Source: Chloroflexota bacterium (GTDB lineage Bacteria > Chloroflexota > Anaerolineae > UBA2200). From it: a stretch of DNA of 64,000 nucleotides. The translations under genes were made by a program, and so were the position numbers. The notes beneath the pieces are model-generated. The model saw only the letters and a program-made list of their open reading frames with translations, had not been told where the DNA came from and searched no databases. The stretch spans positions 62,001-126,000 of the forward strand of contig JAUWJD010000003.1 in the NCBI GenBank assembly GCA_030607875.1, written 5' to 3'. This document shows positions 26,380 through 35,649 of this stretch, piece by piece (positions within the stretch are counted from its first letter, which is position 1; each line of letters starts with the position of its first letter).

Positions 26380-28023
26380 TTGAAACAAGCTGCAAACCGT
26401 TCGGCTCCCAGAATCGAACTCCTTATCTTGCTGGCAATCGTGAGCACCTCATTGGTGCTCCGAGTTGCTGTTGTGCAAGTGGATCGGGTTGTGCGCTGGG
26501 ACGAACCGGACTACCTGATAGCTGGTCGCAACTTGTTCTCGGGCAAGGGATATGCCGTGACTAGCCGGCCCGAGATACATTATGCGCCGTTGTTCCCGGT
26601 AGTCACAGGGCTGCTGTATCCGCTCACGCACGACATGAAACTGAACAGCGATATCGCCTATGTGCTCTTCGGCACGCTTGCTCTCCTGCCGTTCTATTGG
26701 CTGGCCAAGCGCCTCTTCGGAGTGCGTGTCGCGGTGATGGCCACGGCATTCCTGTGCCTCTTCCCCCCACTGACCGCAGATGCGATCTTCTGGGGTACCA
26801 TGCTAGAGCCCCTGTACCTCCTTCTTTTGTACGCTGCTTTCTGCGCCGTTTGGCTTGCCTGGGAGAAGGAAAGCCTGGCAGCGCATCTGGCTGCTGGAGC
26901 GCTGTTTGGTCTGGCATATCTGACCAAGCCCGAGGCGATTGTCTATCTTGGCCTGATGTTCGCCTTGCTCGTGCTGGGCAATCTGTGGCGGCGTTCGCTG
27001 TCCAATCGGCGTGTTGTTGCCGGAATACTGGGCGGCGTGTTGGCCTTCGCCTTGGTCATTTCACCCTACATTATTTTCCTGTATCGCCATACGGGCCGCA
27101 TCCTGATCACTGGCAAACTGGGCGTGACCTATGTGGCTGGCCTGGGCGCAGTGGAGCACGATCCCGGCCTCTATGACCGTGCACTGTCTAGACTGGACGA
27201 GGCAGGCGAAGAAATCATCTGGTTTTCAGAAGACCGTTTCAAGTACAGCATTGGGGAGGAGATCAGAGCGGACCCTCATGGCTTTATACGCCGGATTTGG
27301 AAGAACGTGAATACGTTGGAGACGGTGTTGTTCGCACGCCACGTTTTTCCATTCTACTTCTTGCTTTTTATCGGCCTGGCTTGGTTTGGCTCGGCCTGGA
27401 GCAGGGAGCGGGCCGTCAAGGAAATTCTTCTCATTGCAGCCGTGCTGCCGGTCTTTACTTTTCTGCCATTTCACATTGAGCTGCGCTATTTCGCTCCGAT
27501 GTTTCCCATTCTGTTGCTGTGGCTGGCGAGGGGGATTGCAGCCCTGGGAGATTGGCTACAGCAGACTTGGAAGAGCTGGGCGTTTCCTATGCGCCAGGGG
27601 TCTCGTTTGGCTTTTGGCCTTTCTGTGTTGCTGTGTGCTCTGATCCTGGTCCATTTCCTGGCCTTGCAGCCACGGGTATTGCGCAACGGCCTGGCCAATA
27701 TGAATCCCAGCCGCCGCGAGGCGGGACTCTGGCTGAAGGCGAATTCGCCCGCGGACTCCCTGATCATGTCCAGAGACCCGGAGGTTCCCTTCTATGCCAA
27801 ACGGCACTGGGTAGCCACCCCCAACGAGGAGTATCCAATCTTCATCGCCTACCTCCGCAAGCGGGGAGCAGACTACCTGGTCGTCGATGAGCGGGAGGTC
27901 ACCGTCATTCGTCCACAACTCGGCCTTCTGCTGGCTGGAGACTCGCCGCCGTCAGGACTGCGCCACGTGTATACGGCAGATGATCCCAGGGGCAAAACTA
28001 TTGTGTACGAGGTACTGTACTGA
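26380..28023 (+). CDS. GT39/ArnT-like membrane glycosyltransferase
   Basis: A 547-residue polytopic protein with D41-E42 in RWDEPDYLIAGRNLF and HYAPLFPVVTG, about eleven hydrophobic spans and a soluble tail with IMSRDPEVPFYAKR and ADYLVVDE. It is paralogous to the protein at 9744-11396. TTG 26380 is preferred because GGAGG stands at 26371-26375, though spacing is short; GTG 26368 would add four residues. It ends a run of three GT39-like genes following the GT2 gene at 22179. Confidence 0.82.
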   Translation: MKQAANRSAPRIELLILLAIVSTSLVLRVAVVQVDRVVRWDEPDYLIAGRNLFSGKGYAVTSRPEIHYAPLFPVVTGLLYPLTHDMKLNSDIAYVLFGTLALLPFYWLAKRLFGVRVAVMATAFLCLFPPLTADAIFWGTMLEPLYLLLLYAAFCAVWLAWEKESLAAHLAAGALFGLAYLTKPEAIVYLGLMFALLVLGNLWRRSLSNRRVVAGILGGVLAFALVISPYIIFLYRHTGRILITGKLGVTYVAGLGAVEHDPGLYDRALSRLDEAGEEIIWFSEDRFKYSIGEEIRADPHGFIRRIWKNVNTLETVLFARHVFPFYFLLFIGLAWFGSAWSRERAVKEILLIAAVLPVFTFLPFHIELRYFAPMFPILLLWLARGIAALGDWLQQTWKSWAFPMRQGSRLAFGLSVLLCALILVHFLALQPRVLRNGLANMNPSRREAGLWLKANSPADSLIMSRDPEVPFYAKRHWVATPNEEYPIFIAYLRKRGADYLVVDEREVTVIRPQLGLLLAGDSPPSGLRHVYTADDPRGKTIVYEVLY

Positions 28024-28087
28024 GTGTTGGTGATGCTTTGACTTGTTTTCGGAGCGCGGGATTCGAAGGTCCTGCCCGAGGAGCTGC

Positions 28088-29401
28088 ATGGCAGCGAAGC
28101 ATAGAGTGAATCTGATCAATCTGCCAAGTGCCCCGGGGACGCTGGCTAACCGCGAAGGAGCGGCAGGCATGGGGGTTGTTTATCCCTACCCTGACGCTTT
28201 CTTCTACCCTCCGCATACTTTGGCTACTGTGGCAGCGAGCCTGCGTGATGCTGGCTACCAGGTGCAGGCTTTCGATGCGGTTGTAGAGGCACCCAGGCCG
28301 AATTGGGTAGAGGCGGATGCAATTGGCGTATTCGTCTCTTATGCCAGCCTGGATACTGACCTGGCCTACATTGCGACGCTGAGAAACCAAACTTCGGCCA
28401 AGCTCATTGCTTTCGGCCCGGCGATGCGCTTTGTGGGCCAGGAGGTACTGGCTCATGCAGCAGTGGATGCCGTGCTCGTTGGCGAAGCGGAAGGTTTCTT
28501 CGTTGAAGCGCTGCAGCAGTGGGCTGCCGAGGGTGCCTTGTCTGCACCACGAGAACTAGCGCCAGGAGATGTGCAGGTATCGGGCTATAATGACCAGGGC
28601 TTGATGCAAGACTTGGAAACGTTGCCCTTCCCCGCCTGGGATCTGCTTCCGTATGAGAAGTACCCTCTGCTCACCATACTGAGCAGCCGCGGCTGCCCAG
28701 ACCAGTGTGCCTATTGTCCCTACGCCGCAGCTCAGGGGCATCGCTTTCGCACTCGGTCTGTCGAGAATGTCATGGCCGAACTGGACTACCTGAATGAGCG
28801 CTTCCGTCCGGCCCGGCTGATCTTTCGTGATCCAGTGTTTGCACACTATCGTAATCGGGTGGTCAAGTTATGCACCGCAATCCTCGAGCGTGGGCTGCAC
28901 CTACGCTGGGAATGCGAGTCCAGGCCTGAGCATTTCGATGCAGACTTGCTTCGGCTGATGCAACGCGCTGGCTGTCAATGGATCAAGATCGGGCTAGAGA
29001 CGACCGATGAAGCGTTGTTGGTGCGGCTGCGCAGGGTAGCGTCGGCTGCGCAGGCCGAGGCCTATTTGCAGCAGGTCGCTGAAACCGTGCGCGCGTGCCG
29101 TGAAATCGGGCTGTGCTGCAGGCTGTTCGTGATGGCGGGGCTGCCTGGACAGAATGCAGCTACGGCCGAGAAGACGCGGGGCTTTGTGGAGCAGTTGCGC
29201 CCTACGGCGCTGAACATCAAGCTCTGCGAAAGGTATCCAGGCACTGATCTACCAAGTTTGGCAGGGGGTGATCGTGAACTGCAGATGCAAGTCCTGCAGC
29301 AGGCCCAGGCGACGCTGCAAGCGCGTCAGCCTGCTCCTGGCTTGCTCGTCCGAGGCAAGCGCTGGCTGAAGCATGTTGTGCGCGGAGGCGGGCGTGGATA
29401 G
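28088..29401 (+). CDS. B12-binding-domain radical SAM protein
   Basis: A 437-residue protein. Residues 1 to about 140 resemble a cobalamin-binding Rossmann-like domain (PPHTLATVAASLRDAGYQVQAFDA, IGVFVSYASLDTD, AVLVGEAEGFFVEAL), though the strict DxHxxG motif is not seen. The radical SAM domain has C203-x3-C207-x2-C210 in SSRGCPDQCAYCPY. Relatives catalyse methylation of unreactive carbons or rearrangements on lipids, hopanoids or antibiotics. In this glycan locus a lipid or sugar substrate is likely, but unproved. ATG 28088 follows CGAGGAG. The upstream open frame from 28043 lacks a better signal. Confidence 0.82.
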   Translation: MAAKHRVNLINLPSAPGTLANREGAAGMGVVYPYPDAFFYPPHTLATVAASLRDAGYQVQAFDAVVEAPRPNWVEADAIGVFVSYASLDTDLAYIATLRNQTSAKLIAFGPAMRFVGQEVLAHAAVDAVLVGEAEGFFVEALQQWAAEGALSAPRELAPGDVQVSGYNDQGLMQDLETLPFPAWDLLPYEKYPLLTILSSRGCPDQCAYCPYAAAQGHRFRTRSVENVMAELDYLNERFRPARLIFRDPVFAHYRNRVVKLCTAILERGLHLRWECESRPEHFDADLLRLMQRAGCQWIKIGLETTDEALLVRLRRVASAAQAEAYLQQVAETVRACREIGLCCRLFVMAGLPGQNAATAEKTRGFVEQLRPTALNIKLCERYPGTDLPSLAGGDRELQMQVLQQAQATLQARQPAPGLLVRGKRWLKHVVRGGGRG

Positions 29402-31130
29402 TATCAGATTACATCACCTGCCAGCAAGCTTGCTCTTGCTGGCGCTGTGCGCCCAGATTCTCTTCAGCATCTGCACCACTTCGCCTACCTTTGATGAACC
29501 CTATCACATCGTGCGCAGCTATGTGTACCTGAAGACGGGCGATATGGCGCTTGTGACACAGGGTGGGCATCCGCCCCTGGCGAACATGCTCAGCGTCAGC
29601 CCGCTGCTGCTGCGTTCGGACATTGTATTGCCTCCCCACGAACCAGGCTGGCCCGATGTGCGCAGCTTCAAAGACTTGTTTAACGTGGCAGACGAGTTCT
29701 TCTGGCATCTTGGGAATGATGCACAGGGTATTGTCCTCTGGGCGCGGCTGCCGATGTTGTTGCTTTCTGCGATCTTGGCTTGGCTGGTCTTTCGCTGGGC
29801 GCGGCAGTTGAATCATGTGTTGTCCAATGCGGCGGGGCTGTTGGCTCTGCTGCTCTACACCTTTGACCCCAACATCATCGCCCACAGCAGCGTAGTGACT
29901 ACAGACCTGGGGGCGACGTTTTTCATCTTTGTGTCTGTCTATTGCCTGTGGCGGTTCTGTAAGCGGCCATCCTGGGGCAGGCTGGGCCTGACTGGCGTTG
30001 CTTTTGGTTTGGCGCAAGCGACCAAGTTCTCGGCGTTATTTCTGGCCCCCGTTTTTGGCGTCTTGCTGATCATGTGGGCTTTTGACAAGGCCAGGCCAGT
30101 CCCACCGTTTGCATTGCCTGCTCAGAATCGCCTGTCGGGACGACCGTGGCTGCAGCGTGCGTATCTCGTGCTTGGTCTGTGTTTGGTCATCTTTGTGCTC
30201 AGCTTCGTTGTGCTGTGGGCTGTTTACGGGTTTCAAGTGAGCTCACTTCTTCCCCACGAGGACAGCCATCCGCTGCTGGATCGCTTTCTTCCGCTAAGCA
30301 ACCCGAGTGTCAAGCGTGTTGCCTATGCGCTGGCGGAGAACTTCCCCGTCCCAGCGCCCGCCTATTTTGCTGATCTGGCTTGGCTGCGGCGGTATGCGCG
30401 TGCGGGTCATCCCAGTTTTCTGCTAGGCGGCCATAGCGTCCAGGGCTGGTGGTTCTACTTCCCGGTGGCTTTCATAATCAAGACACCAATCCCCTTGCTC
30501 GTTCTTCTAGCCGCCGCGGCGTACCTTTCTCTTCGACACAGGGACGATTTGAGGGAAGAGTATTTTCTCCTCGTGCCGATGGTGTTGTTCTTTGTGTCCA
30601 GTATGTTCAGTTCCATCGATATTGGGTATCGCAATATCCTGCCCGTGCTGCCATTTGCCTTTGTCTATGTTAGTAAGGTGGCCGCACGGATTAGCGGTCA
30701 CCTTATGCAAGTTGGCCTGCTTGTATTGTGCGCCTGGTATGTCGTGGGCGCCGTGGTTGTGAGTCCTCATTACCTGGCCTATTTCAACGAGTTCGTGGGT
30801 GGAGCGGACAACGGCTACAAGTACCTGGTGGATTCCAACCTGGACTGGGGCCAGGATCTCAAGAATCTGAAGAAGTACATGGATGATCAAGGCATCCAGG
30901 AGATATACCTGAGCTACTTTGGCACAGCAGATCCAGCCTACTACGGAATCCGTTTCCGCCCGCTGCCCAATGCGCCCCCTGCTCCCGCTGCCGCTCCGGC
31001 CTATTACGCCATCAGCGCAACCAATTTGCAGAACGTGTATGCCCAGGATGGTGCCACAGCTCATTGGCTGGCCCAACATCAACCCACAGCCAAAGTGGGC
31101 TACTCTATCTTCATCTACAGGTTGCCATGA
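29394..31130 (+). CDS. GT39/PMT-like membrane glycosyltransferase
   Basis: A 578-residue polytopic protein. D34-E35 lie in TFDEPYHIVRSYVYL, with GGHPPLANMLSVSPLL after it, then about ten hydrophobic spans. The soluble tail has HYLAYFNEFVGGADNGYKYL and DSNLDWGQDLKNLKKYMD, shared almost word for word with the next gene product. This tail is recurrent in GT39 proteins of Chloroflexota-type and cyanobacterial loci. GTG 29394 overlaps the radical SAM stop by 8 bases and is set by GGAGG at 29384-29388. Confidence 0.84.
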   Translation: MDSIRLHHLPASLLLLALCAQILFSICTTSPTFDEPYHIVRSYVYLKTGDMALVTQGGHPPLANMLSVSPLLLRSDIVLPPHEPGWPDVRSFKDLFNVADEFFWHLGNDAQGIVLWARLPMLLLSAILAWLVFRWARQLNHVLSNAAGLLALLLYTFDPNIIAHSSVVTTDLGATFFIFVSVYCLWRFCKRPSWGRLGLTGVAFGLAQATKFSALFLAPVFGVLLIMWAFDKARPVPPFALPAQNRLSGRPWLQRAYLVLGLCLVIFVLSFVVLWAVYGFQVSSLLPHEDSHPLLDRFLPLSNPSVKRVAYALAENFPVPAPAYFADLAWLRRYARAGHPSFLLGGHSVQGWWFYFPVAFIIKTPIPLLVLLAAAAYLSLRHRDDLREEYFLLVPMVLFFVSSMFSSIDIGYRNILPVLPFAFVYVSKVAARISGHLMQVGLLVLCAWYVVGAVVVSPHYLAYFNEFVGGADNGYKYLVDSNLDWGQDLKNLKKYMDDQGIQEIYLSYFGTADPAYYGIRFRPLPNAPPAPAAAPAYYAISATNLQNVYAQDGATAHWLAQHQPTAKVGYSIFIYRLP

Positions 31131-32842
31131 TGGCTACAGATCGCCGGAATCGAATTCACAATTGGATCGCTGTGCTGCTGTTGAGCTTGCTGGTGGTGCT
31201 TTGTCTGATGAGCATGCGCTTCAATTCGCCCACCTCTGATGAGCAGAACCACATCTCGCGTGGCTATCACTATTTGGTCACGGGCAACCTCGACCTGAAC
31301 GTCGCCCCGCCGTTTGTCAATGCCCTGAGTGGTGTGCCCTTGCTATTTCACAAAGGGATCGTTATGCCCGAATATGATCTGACGCATCGCAAGACCTATA
31401 TCAGCGAGTTTGCCGAGGAATTCGTCTGGGTCTACAACGATGCGGAGACGGTGATCAACAGTGGGCGTCTGGCCATTATTCTCCTCTCCGTAGTGCTAGG
31501 CTACTTTGTGTTTCGCTGGGCCAAAGAGCTGTGGGGCACGAAGGCGGGCCTATTGGCACTCTTCCTCTATGTTCTGGATCCCAACATCTTGGCGCACTCG
31601 CAATTGACTACCACCGATCTGGGTTTGGCGTGTCTCATCTTCATCGCTACCTACTTCCTGTGGCGCTTCCTTTCTTGGCGACGCAACGTTGACTTGGTGT
31701 TGGCTGGCATCCTGGCGGGCCTGGCATTAGCGACCAAACTCTCTGCACTGCTCCTTTTGCCGATTTTCGGGATGATCGTGTTCATCGAAATCCTCTTCAT
31801 CCGGGACGTGACGTTGGTCGGGCGTTGGCCATGGAAAACACGCCTTTCTAGAAGGTCTTGGGGGATGCTGGTGTACTTCCTGTGCGCCGTGCTGCTCGTC
31901 CTCGCCTGTTTGGCGTTCCTGTCACTATGGGCCAGTTATCGTTTTGAGATTGCGCCGTTGACCACCAAGACTACCCACGCCACAGTGGACAGGCTTATCC
32001 ACAATCCTACGTTGCTCCGGTTAGCCTATGGTGTTGTAGAGAATATCTGGGTGCCGTTTCCGACCTATTTCAGCGGCGTACGCTGGCTACGCCGTTATGC
32101 CCAACGAGGGGCACCCGCTTTTCTTATGGGCCAGCACTCGACCAAGGGCTGGTGGTACTATTTCCTCGTTGCCTTTGCCATCAAGACACCCGTCCCTACT
32201 CTGATCTTGTTGGCTGCAACAATGATTCTGACTGTGCGTGCTCACGGTAATCGGGCACACAGGCAATATGTCCTCTCTGTGCCAGTTGGCGCATTCTTTC
32301 TGGCCACCCTGCTCAGTTTCTTGGCCATTGGCTATCGGCACATCTTGCCTGTTTTGCCTTTCATCTTTGTCATCGTGAGCCGACTGGTTACCTTTGCCAA
32401 AAGGAGATGGGCACAGGTCGCCTTGATCGTGCTCTGTCTGTGGTACGCCGTGGGCAGCGTACGCATCTATCCTCACTACCTGGCCTATTTCAACGAAATC
32501 GTGGGCGGGCCGGACAATGGCTACATGTATCTGGTAGATTCCAATCTCGATTGGGGGCAGGATCTGAAAAACCTGAAGACATACATGGATGATAATGGCA
32601 TTGAGGAGATCTACCTGGCCTATTTTGGCAGCGCGCGCCCGAGCTGCTATGATATTCAGGCTCTGCCCTTGGCTACGGAGAAGCCGGATGATCTGGAAAC
32701 CAGGCCGCCAGCGGTCTATGCTATCAGCGCTACCTACTTGCAGGGCGGCTATCTTGGTGATGTTGTGGCCTTTAGTTGGCTGCGGGAGTACGAGCCCTTG
32801 ACCAAGATCGGCTATTCTATATTCCTGTACCGCTTGCCATGA
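31127..32842 (+). CDS. GT39/PMT-like membrane glycosyltransferase, tandem paralogue
   Basis: A 571-residue polytopic protein, sister of the upstream gene product. D38-E39 lie in SPTSDEQNHISRGYHYL, but HPP is replaced by VAPPFVNALSGVPLLF. The C-terminal block HYLAYFNEIVGGPDNGYMYL and DSNLDWGQDLKNLKTYMD is shared with the neighbour, as is the closing motif KIGYSIFLYRLP. Two in-frame ATGs (31127 and 31130) overlap the previous stop. The N-terminal halves have diverged more than the tails, suggesting different acceptor or donor preference. Confidence 0.84.
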   Translation: MMATDRRNRIHNWIAVLLLSLLVVLCLMSMRFNSPTSDEQNHISRGYHYLVTGNLDLNVAPPFVNALSGVPLLFHKGIVMPEYDLTHRKTYISEFAEEFVWVYNDAETVINSGRLAIILLSVVLGYFVFRWAKELWGTKAGLLALFLYVLDPNILAHSQLTTTDLGLACLIFIATYFLWRFLSWRRNVDLVLAGILAGLALATKLSALLLLPIFGMIVFIEILFIRDVTLVGRWPWKTRLSRRSWGMLVYFLCAVLLVLACLAFLSLWASYRFEIAPLTTKTTHATVDRLIHNPTLLRLAYGVVENIWVPFPTYFSGVRWLRRYAQRGAPAFLMGQHSTKGWWYYFLVAFAIKTPVPTLILLAATMILTVRAHGNRAHRQYVLSVPVGAFFLATLLSFLAIGYRHILPVLPFIFVIVSRLVTFAKRRWAQVALIVLCLWYAVGSVRIYPHYLAYFNEIVGGPDNGYMYLVDSNLDWGQDLKNLKTYMDDNGIEEIYLAYFGSARPSCYDIQALPLATEKPDDLETRPPAVYAISATYLQGGYLGDVVAFSWLREYEPLTKIGYSIFLYRLP

Positions 32843-32864
32843 AGTGCGCTAAAGAGGCTCAATT

Positions 32865-33863
32865 GTGAAGGCGTTTGTGACCGGAGCAACAGGTTTCGTA
32901 GGTTCAGCAGTGGTGCGCAGTCTGCTGCGCAGAGGCGTTGCCGTCGGAGTGTTGGTACGCCGAACCAGCGACCTGCGTAACGTTGCCGGCCTCGATCTGG
33001 AGATTATCTACGGTGATTTGCTGGATGAGGATGGGCTCATCAACGCCCTGCATGGCTGTGACACCCTGTACCATGTGGCAGCTTTCTACAGCACAGCGGA
33101 AGCCGATAGCCACAAGATGTACGAAGTCAATGTTCGAGGGACCAAGACCGTCATGCGCTCCGCGCTTAAGGCGGGTGTGCCGCGTGTCGTGCATACCAGC
33201 ACCATTGGTACAATCGGGCGGCCTACCGACGGCAGCCTGGCCACTGAAGAGACGCCATTCAACCAGTGGGATACAGGAAGCCATTACGCCAAGTCAAAAT
33301 ACCTTGGGGAGGTAGTGGCACTGAGCATGTGCGATGCTGGCTTGCCAGTGGTTGTGGTCAACCCGTGTGCGCCGATCGGCCCTCGCGATATCAAGCCGAG
33401 CAGTACAGGACAGCGTATTGTGCATTATCTGCATGGCAAACGGCCATCCTTTGTGCCCGGCGGGATCAATTTTATTTCCGTACGGGACGTTGCCGAAGGT
33501 CACGTCCTGGCTGCTGAGAAAGGGCGTGTGGGTGAGAGATACATCCTGGGGCATAGAGAGGGTAACTTGTTGCTGCCAGATTTTTTGGCTTTGGTGGGGC
33601 GCGCGTCGGGGGTAAAGGCACCTCCGCACCAGGAAGGCAGAGAGACGCGACGCATAGTGAGGCATGCTTTGTCCGTTCTGCGCCTGGGGCAGAAGAGAGC
33701 GCAGAATGGCCAAGACAGGCTGCTGAGGGACTTGCGGCCGACAGCGCTGACTTGTGATCCCGCCAAAGCCATTCGCGAGCTTGGCCTGCCACAAACGCCG
33801 CTGGAAACGGCTTTTGCCGAAGCTGTTGCCTGGTTTCGAGAGAACGGATATGTCCGCATCTAG
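32865..33863 (+). CDS. HpnA-like NAD-dependent epimerase/reductase
   Basis: A 332-residue atypical/extended SDR. GATGFVG at residues 7-13, GDLLDEDGLINAL, YHVAAFYS, and the catalytic Y141-AKS-K145 in HYAKSKYLGE are all intact. The opening and GCDTLYHVAA...VNVRGTKTVM are close to the hopanoid-associated sugar epimerase (HpnA) and dihydroflavonol-reductase-like group. It could act on a sugar destined for a lipid headgroup or the surface glycan. GTG 32865 is used, 22 bases after the previous stop. Residues 240-275 are charged and low in similarity to the rest of the family. Confidence 0.82.
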   Translation: MKAFVTGATGFVGSAVVRSLLRRGVAVGVLVRRTSDLRNVAGLDLEIIYGDLLDEDGLINALHGCDTLYHVAAFYSTAEADSHKMYEVNVRGTKTVMRSALKAGVPRVVHTSTIGTIGRPTDGSLATEETPFNQWDTGSHYAKSKYLGEVVALSMCDAGLPVVVVNPCAPIGPRDIKPSSTGQRIVHYLHGKRPSFVPGGINFISVRDVAEGHVLAAEKGRVGERYILGHREGNLLLPDFLALVGRASGVKAPPHQEGRETRRIVRHALSVLRLGQKRAQNGQDRLLRDLRPTALTCDPAKAIRELGLPQTPLETAFAEAVAWFRENGYVRI

Positions 33864-33877
33864 GGAGTGATTGGGAA

Positions 33878-34585
33878 ATGTCACGGATCAGACGTTGGGC
33901 ACGACATCTGCGGCTAATGGTCTTGAAAGTGCTGATGGAGTTCTCGCCAGTACCACTCCTGGGACGCCTGGTGGTCTGGCTCGCTGAGGCCCTGGTGGGG
34001 CCTTACAAGGATCGCCGCATCCTGGCCCGGGTAAGCGACAAGCCCTACATCTCACCTCGTGCGCAGATCAAGTGCCGCCGGCTCTATCTGGGGCGCGGCT
34101 GCTTCATTGATGATGGGGTGACCATCTATGCTCACAGTGACGGTGGTGATGTGCGATTGGGCGATCGGGTTCATCTGTACCGGGGTACCATCGTCGAAGT
34201 GGGGGCTGGAGGAAGCGTCCACATCGGTGCGGACACGCACGTCCAGGCTGGTTGTAACCTGAAAGGATTCCTGGGAAGTGTCACGATTGGTCGCAATGTG
34301 CAAATCGCGCCGGCCTGTGGCTTTAGTCCCTACGAGCATAACTTTGAAGATCGCAGTGCGGCGATCAAATTGCAGGGCATTCGCAGCGCCGGTGACATAG
34401 TACTTGAAGACGACGTGTGGTTGGGGTTGGGTGTGGCAGTGCTGGAGGGTGTGCGCATTGGTAAGGGCGCGGTCATTGGTGCTGGCGCAGTAGTTACCAA
34501 GGATATCCCTGCGTACGCAATCGCTGTGGGCGTGCCGGCACGGGTGATCCGTGTGCGGGGTGAGGTTTCTTCCAACTTGGCCTAG
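33878..34585 (+). CDS. Hexapeptide-repeat acetyltransferase (LbH, WbbJ/NodL-like)
   Basis: A 235-residue left-handed beta-helix acyltransferase: repeated hexapeptides (YLGRGCFIDDGVTIYA, VHIGADTHVQAGC, VTIGRNVQIAP) and the terminal coils IVLEDDVWLGLGVAVLEGV, RIGKGAVIGAGAVVTKDIP and AIAVGVPARVI. The His in PYEHNF is a candidate catalytic base. It would O-acetylate a sugar of the surface glycan using acetyl-CoA in the cytoplasm. A 60-residue basic N-terminal helical extension precedes the helix domain. ATG 33878 follows GGGAG. It closes the first long operon, since a promoter-like gap follows. Confidence 0.86.
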   Translation: MSRIRRWARHLRLMVLKVLMEFSPVPLLGRLVVWLAEALVGPYKDRRILARVSDKPYISPRAQIKCRRLYLGRGCFIDDGVTIYAHSDGGDVRLGDRVHLYRGTIVEVGAGGSVHIGADTHVQAGCNLKGFLGSVTIGRNVQIAPACGFSPYEHNFEDRSAAIKLQGIRSAGDIVLEDDVWLGLGVAVLEGVRIGKGAVIGAGAVVTKDIPAYAIAVGVPARVIRVRGEVSSNLA

Positions 34586-34730
34586 CAGATGCAAATCCTG
34601 ATGTTCGTTTGTGAGATGCGCAATTGCAACAGCCAGGCAGGGCGTGAAGGATTTGTAATGTCGGCTTGTCCCGCTTTTCATAGGCTTTTCATTTAGAATC
34701 GCTATAATCATGCTTGAAAAAGAGAAGGAC
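34586..34730. promoter_or_regulatory. Intergenic promoter region upstream of methyltransferase gene
   Basis: The gap holds TATAAT at 34703-34708 with two TTTTCAT copies at 34675-34681 and 34686-34692, exactly 11 bp apart. The nearer TTTTCA stands 11 bases from TATAAT, the same spacing as at 16118-16140. A transcript starting about 7 bases after TATAAT would begin inside or after the first ATG at 34710. This argues for translation from ATG 34731. Confidence 0.5.
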
Positions 34731-34743
34731 ATGCTTGAAAAAG
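34710..34743 (+). repeat. 21-bp tandem duplication of the start-codon region
   Basis: ATGCTTGAAAAAG occurs at 34710-34722 and again at 34731-34743, giving MLEKEKD-MLEKV if the first ATG is used. The duplication produced two in-frame starts. GAGAAGGAC before the second ATG is the only purine-rich stretch that can serve as ribosome binding site. Confidence 0.75.
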
Positions 34744-35627
34744 TTCGCTGCAATCTCTGTGGTGCTGACGATACCGCACCTGTTATGGAAATCGATGGCT
34801 TTCATATTGTTCGTTGCCGGCAATGCGGTCTGATTTATGTGAATCCTCGCTATCTGGAGGATGCGCTGCACGAAATCTACACCGAATTGTATTACGATCA
34901 CGATGGGCTCACCAATGGTCTAGAGTTCTACGGCTACGATGACTATCTGCGAGACGAAGAGAATATCAAGATCACTTTTGCCAAACGCCTAAAGACGATT
35001 GAACGCTACGCTCACCAAGGCAGGCTTCTTGATGTTGGCTGCGCCACCGGATTCTTTCTGGATCTCGCCAGAAGTGGAGGGTGGGACGTCGTTGGCACTG
35101 AGGTGTCAGAGTTCGGCGCACGCTACGCACGGGAGAGATTCAGACTGGACGTACGTCTGGGAACGCTCAAGGACCTGCACTTTGATGATCAGGCATTTGA
35201 CGTGGTAACGGTGTGGGATGTCATCGAGCATGTGCTGGACCCAATGGGTGAATTGCAGGAGATTGGGCGCATCCTGCGCGATGGTGGCCTGCTTTCGATT
35301 ATTACGCCAGATGCCGGCAGCCTGGTAGCCCGTTTGCTGGGCCGCCGTTGGGAAGAGTTCCGCCGTGTGCGTGAGCACGTCTATTTCTTCTCCAAGCGCT
35401 CGCTGACGGAAATGCTGCGTAAGGTGGGTTTCGAGATTCTGAAGACGGAGAGCGCAGACAAGGTCTTTTACCTCGGCCCTGCCGTACGGCGACTCAAATA
35501 CTACACCTGGGATGGAGCGCTGACAAACACGGCAGCCCGTTGTGTGTACAGATTGGGTCTGGACAAAATACGTATCAACATCAATCCCTTTTCCAAGATA
35601 GCGGTCTATGCACGAAAACAAGGGTAA
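34731..35627 (+). CDS. Zinc-ribbon class I SAM methyltransferase
   Basis: A 298-residue methyltransferase. The N-terminus has a zinc-ribbon-like CNLCG...CRQCGLIYVNPRY, as in C-methyltransferases of deoxysugar pathways and many glycan-locus enzymes. The SAM domain has LLDVGCATGFFLDLA, VVTVWDVIEHVLDP and SIITPDAGSLVARLLG. It probably methylates a sugar or lipid-linked intermediate. Start 34731 is chosen over 34710 because a TATAAT box ends two bases before the latter. It is the first gene after a promoter-like gap. Confidence 0.84.
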   Translation: MLEKVRCNLCGADDTAPVMEIDGFHIVRCRQCGLIYVNPRYLEDALHEIYTELYYDHDGLTNGLEFYGYDDYLRDEENIKITFAKRLKTIERYAHQGRLLDVGCATGFFLDLARSGGWDVVGTEVSEFGARYARERFRLDVRLGTLKDLHFDDQAFDVVTVWDVIEHVLDPMGELQEIGRILRDGGLLSIITPDAGSLVARLLGRRWEEFRRVREHVYFFSKRSLTEMLRKVGFEILKTESADKVFYLGPAVRRLKYYTWDGALTNTAARCVYRLGLDKIRININPFSKIAVYARKQG

Positions 35628-35649
35628 ACACTGGCGTTGAGGGAGGCCG

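Noticed and set aside
28060-28087. tRNA T-arm-like GGATTCGAAGGTCC
   Set aside because: No acceptor, D-arm or anticodon arm can be found around it in a 64-base gap.
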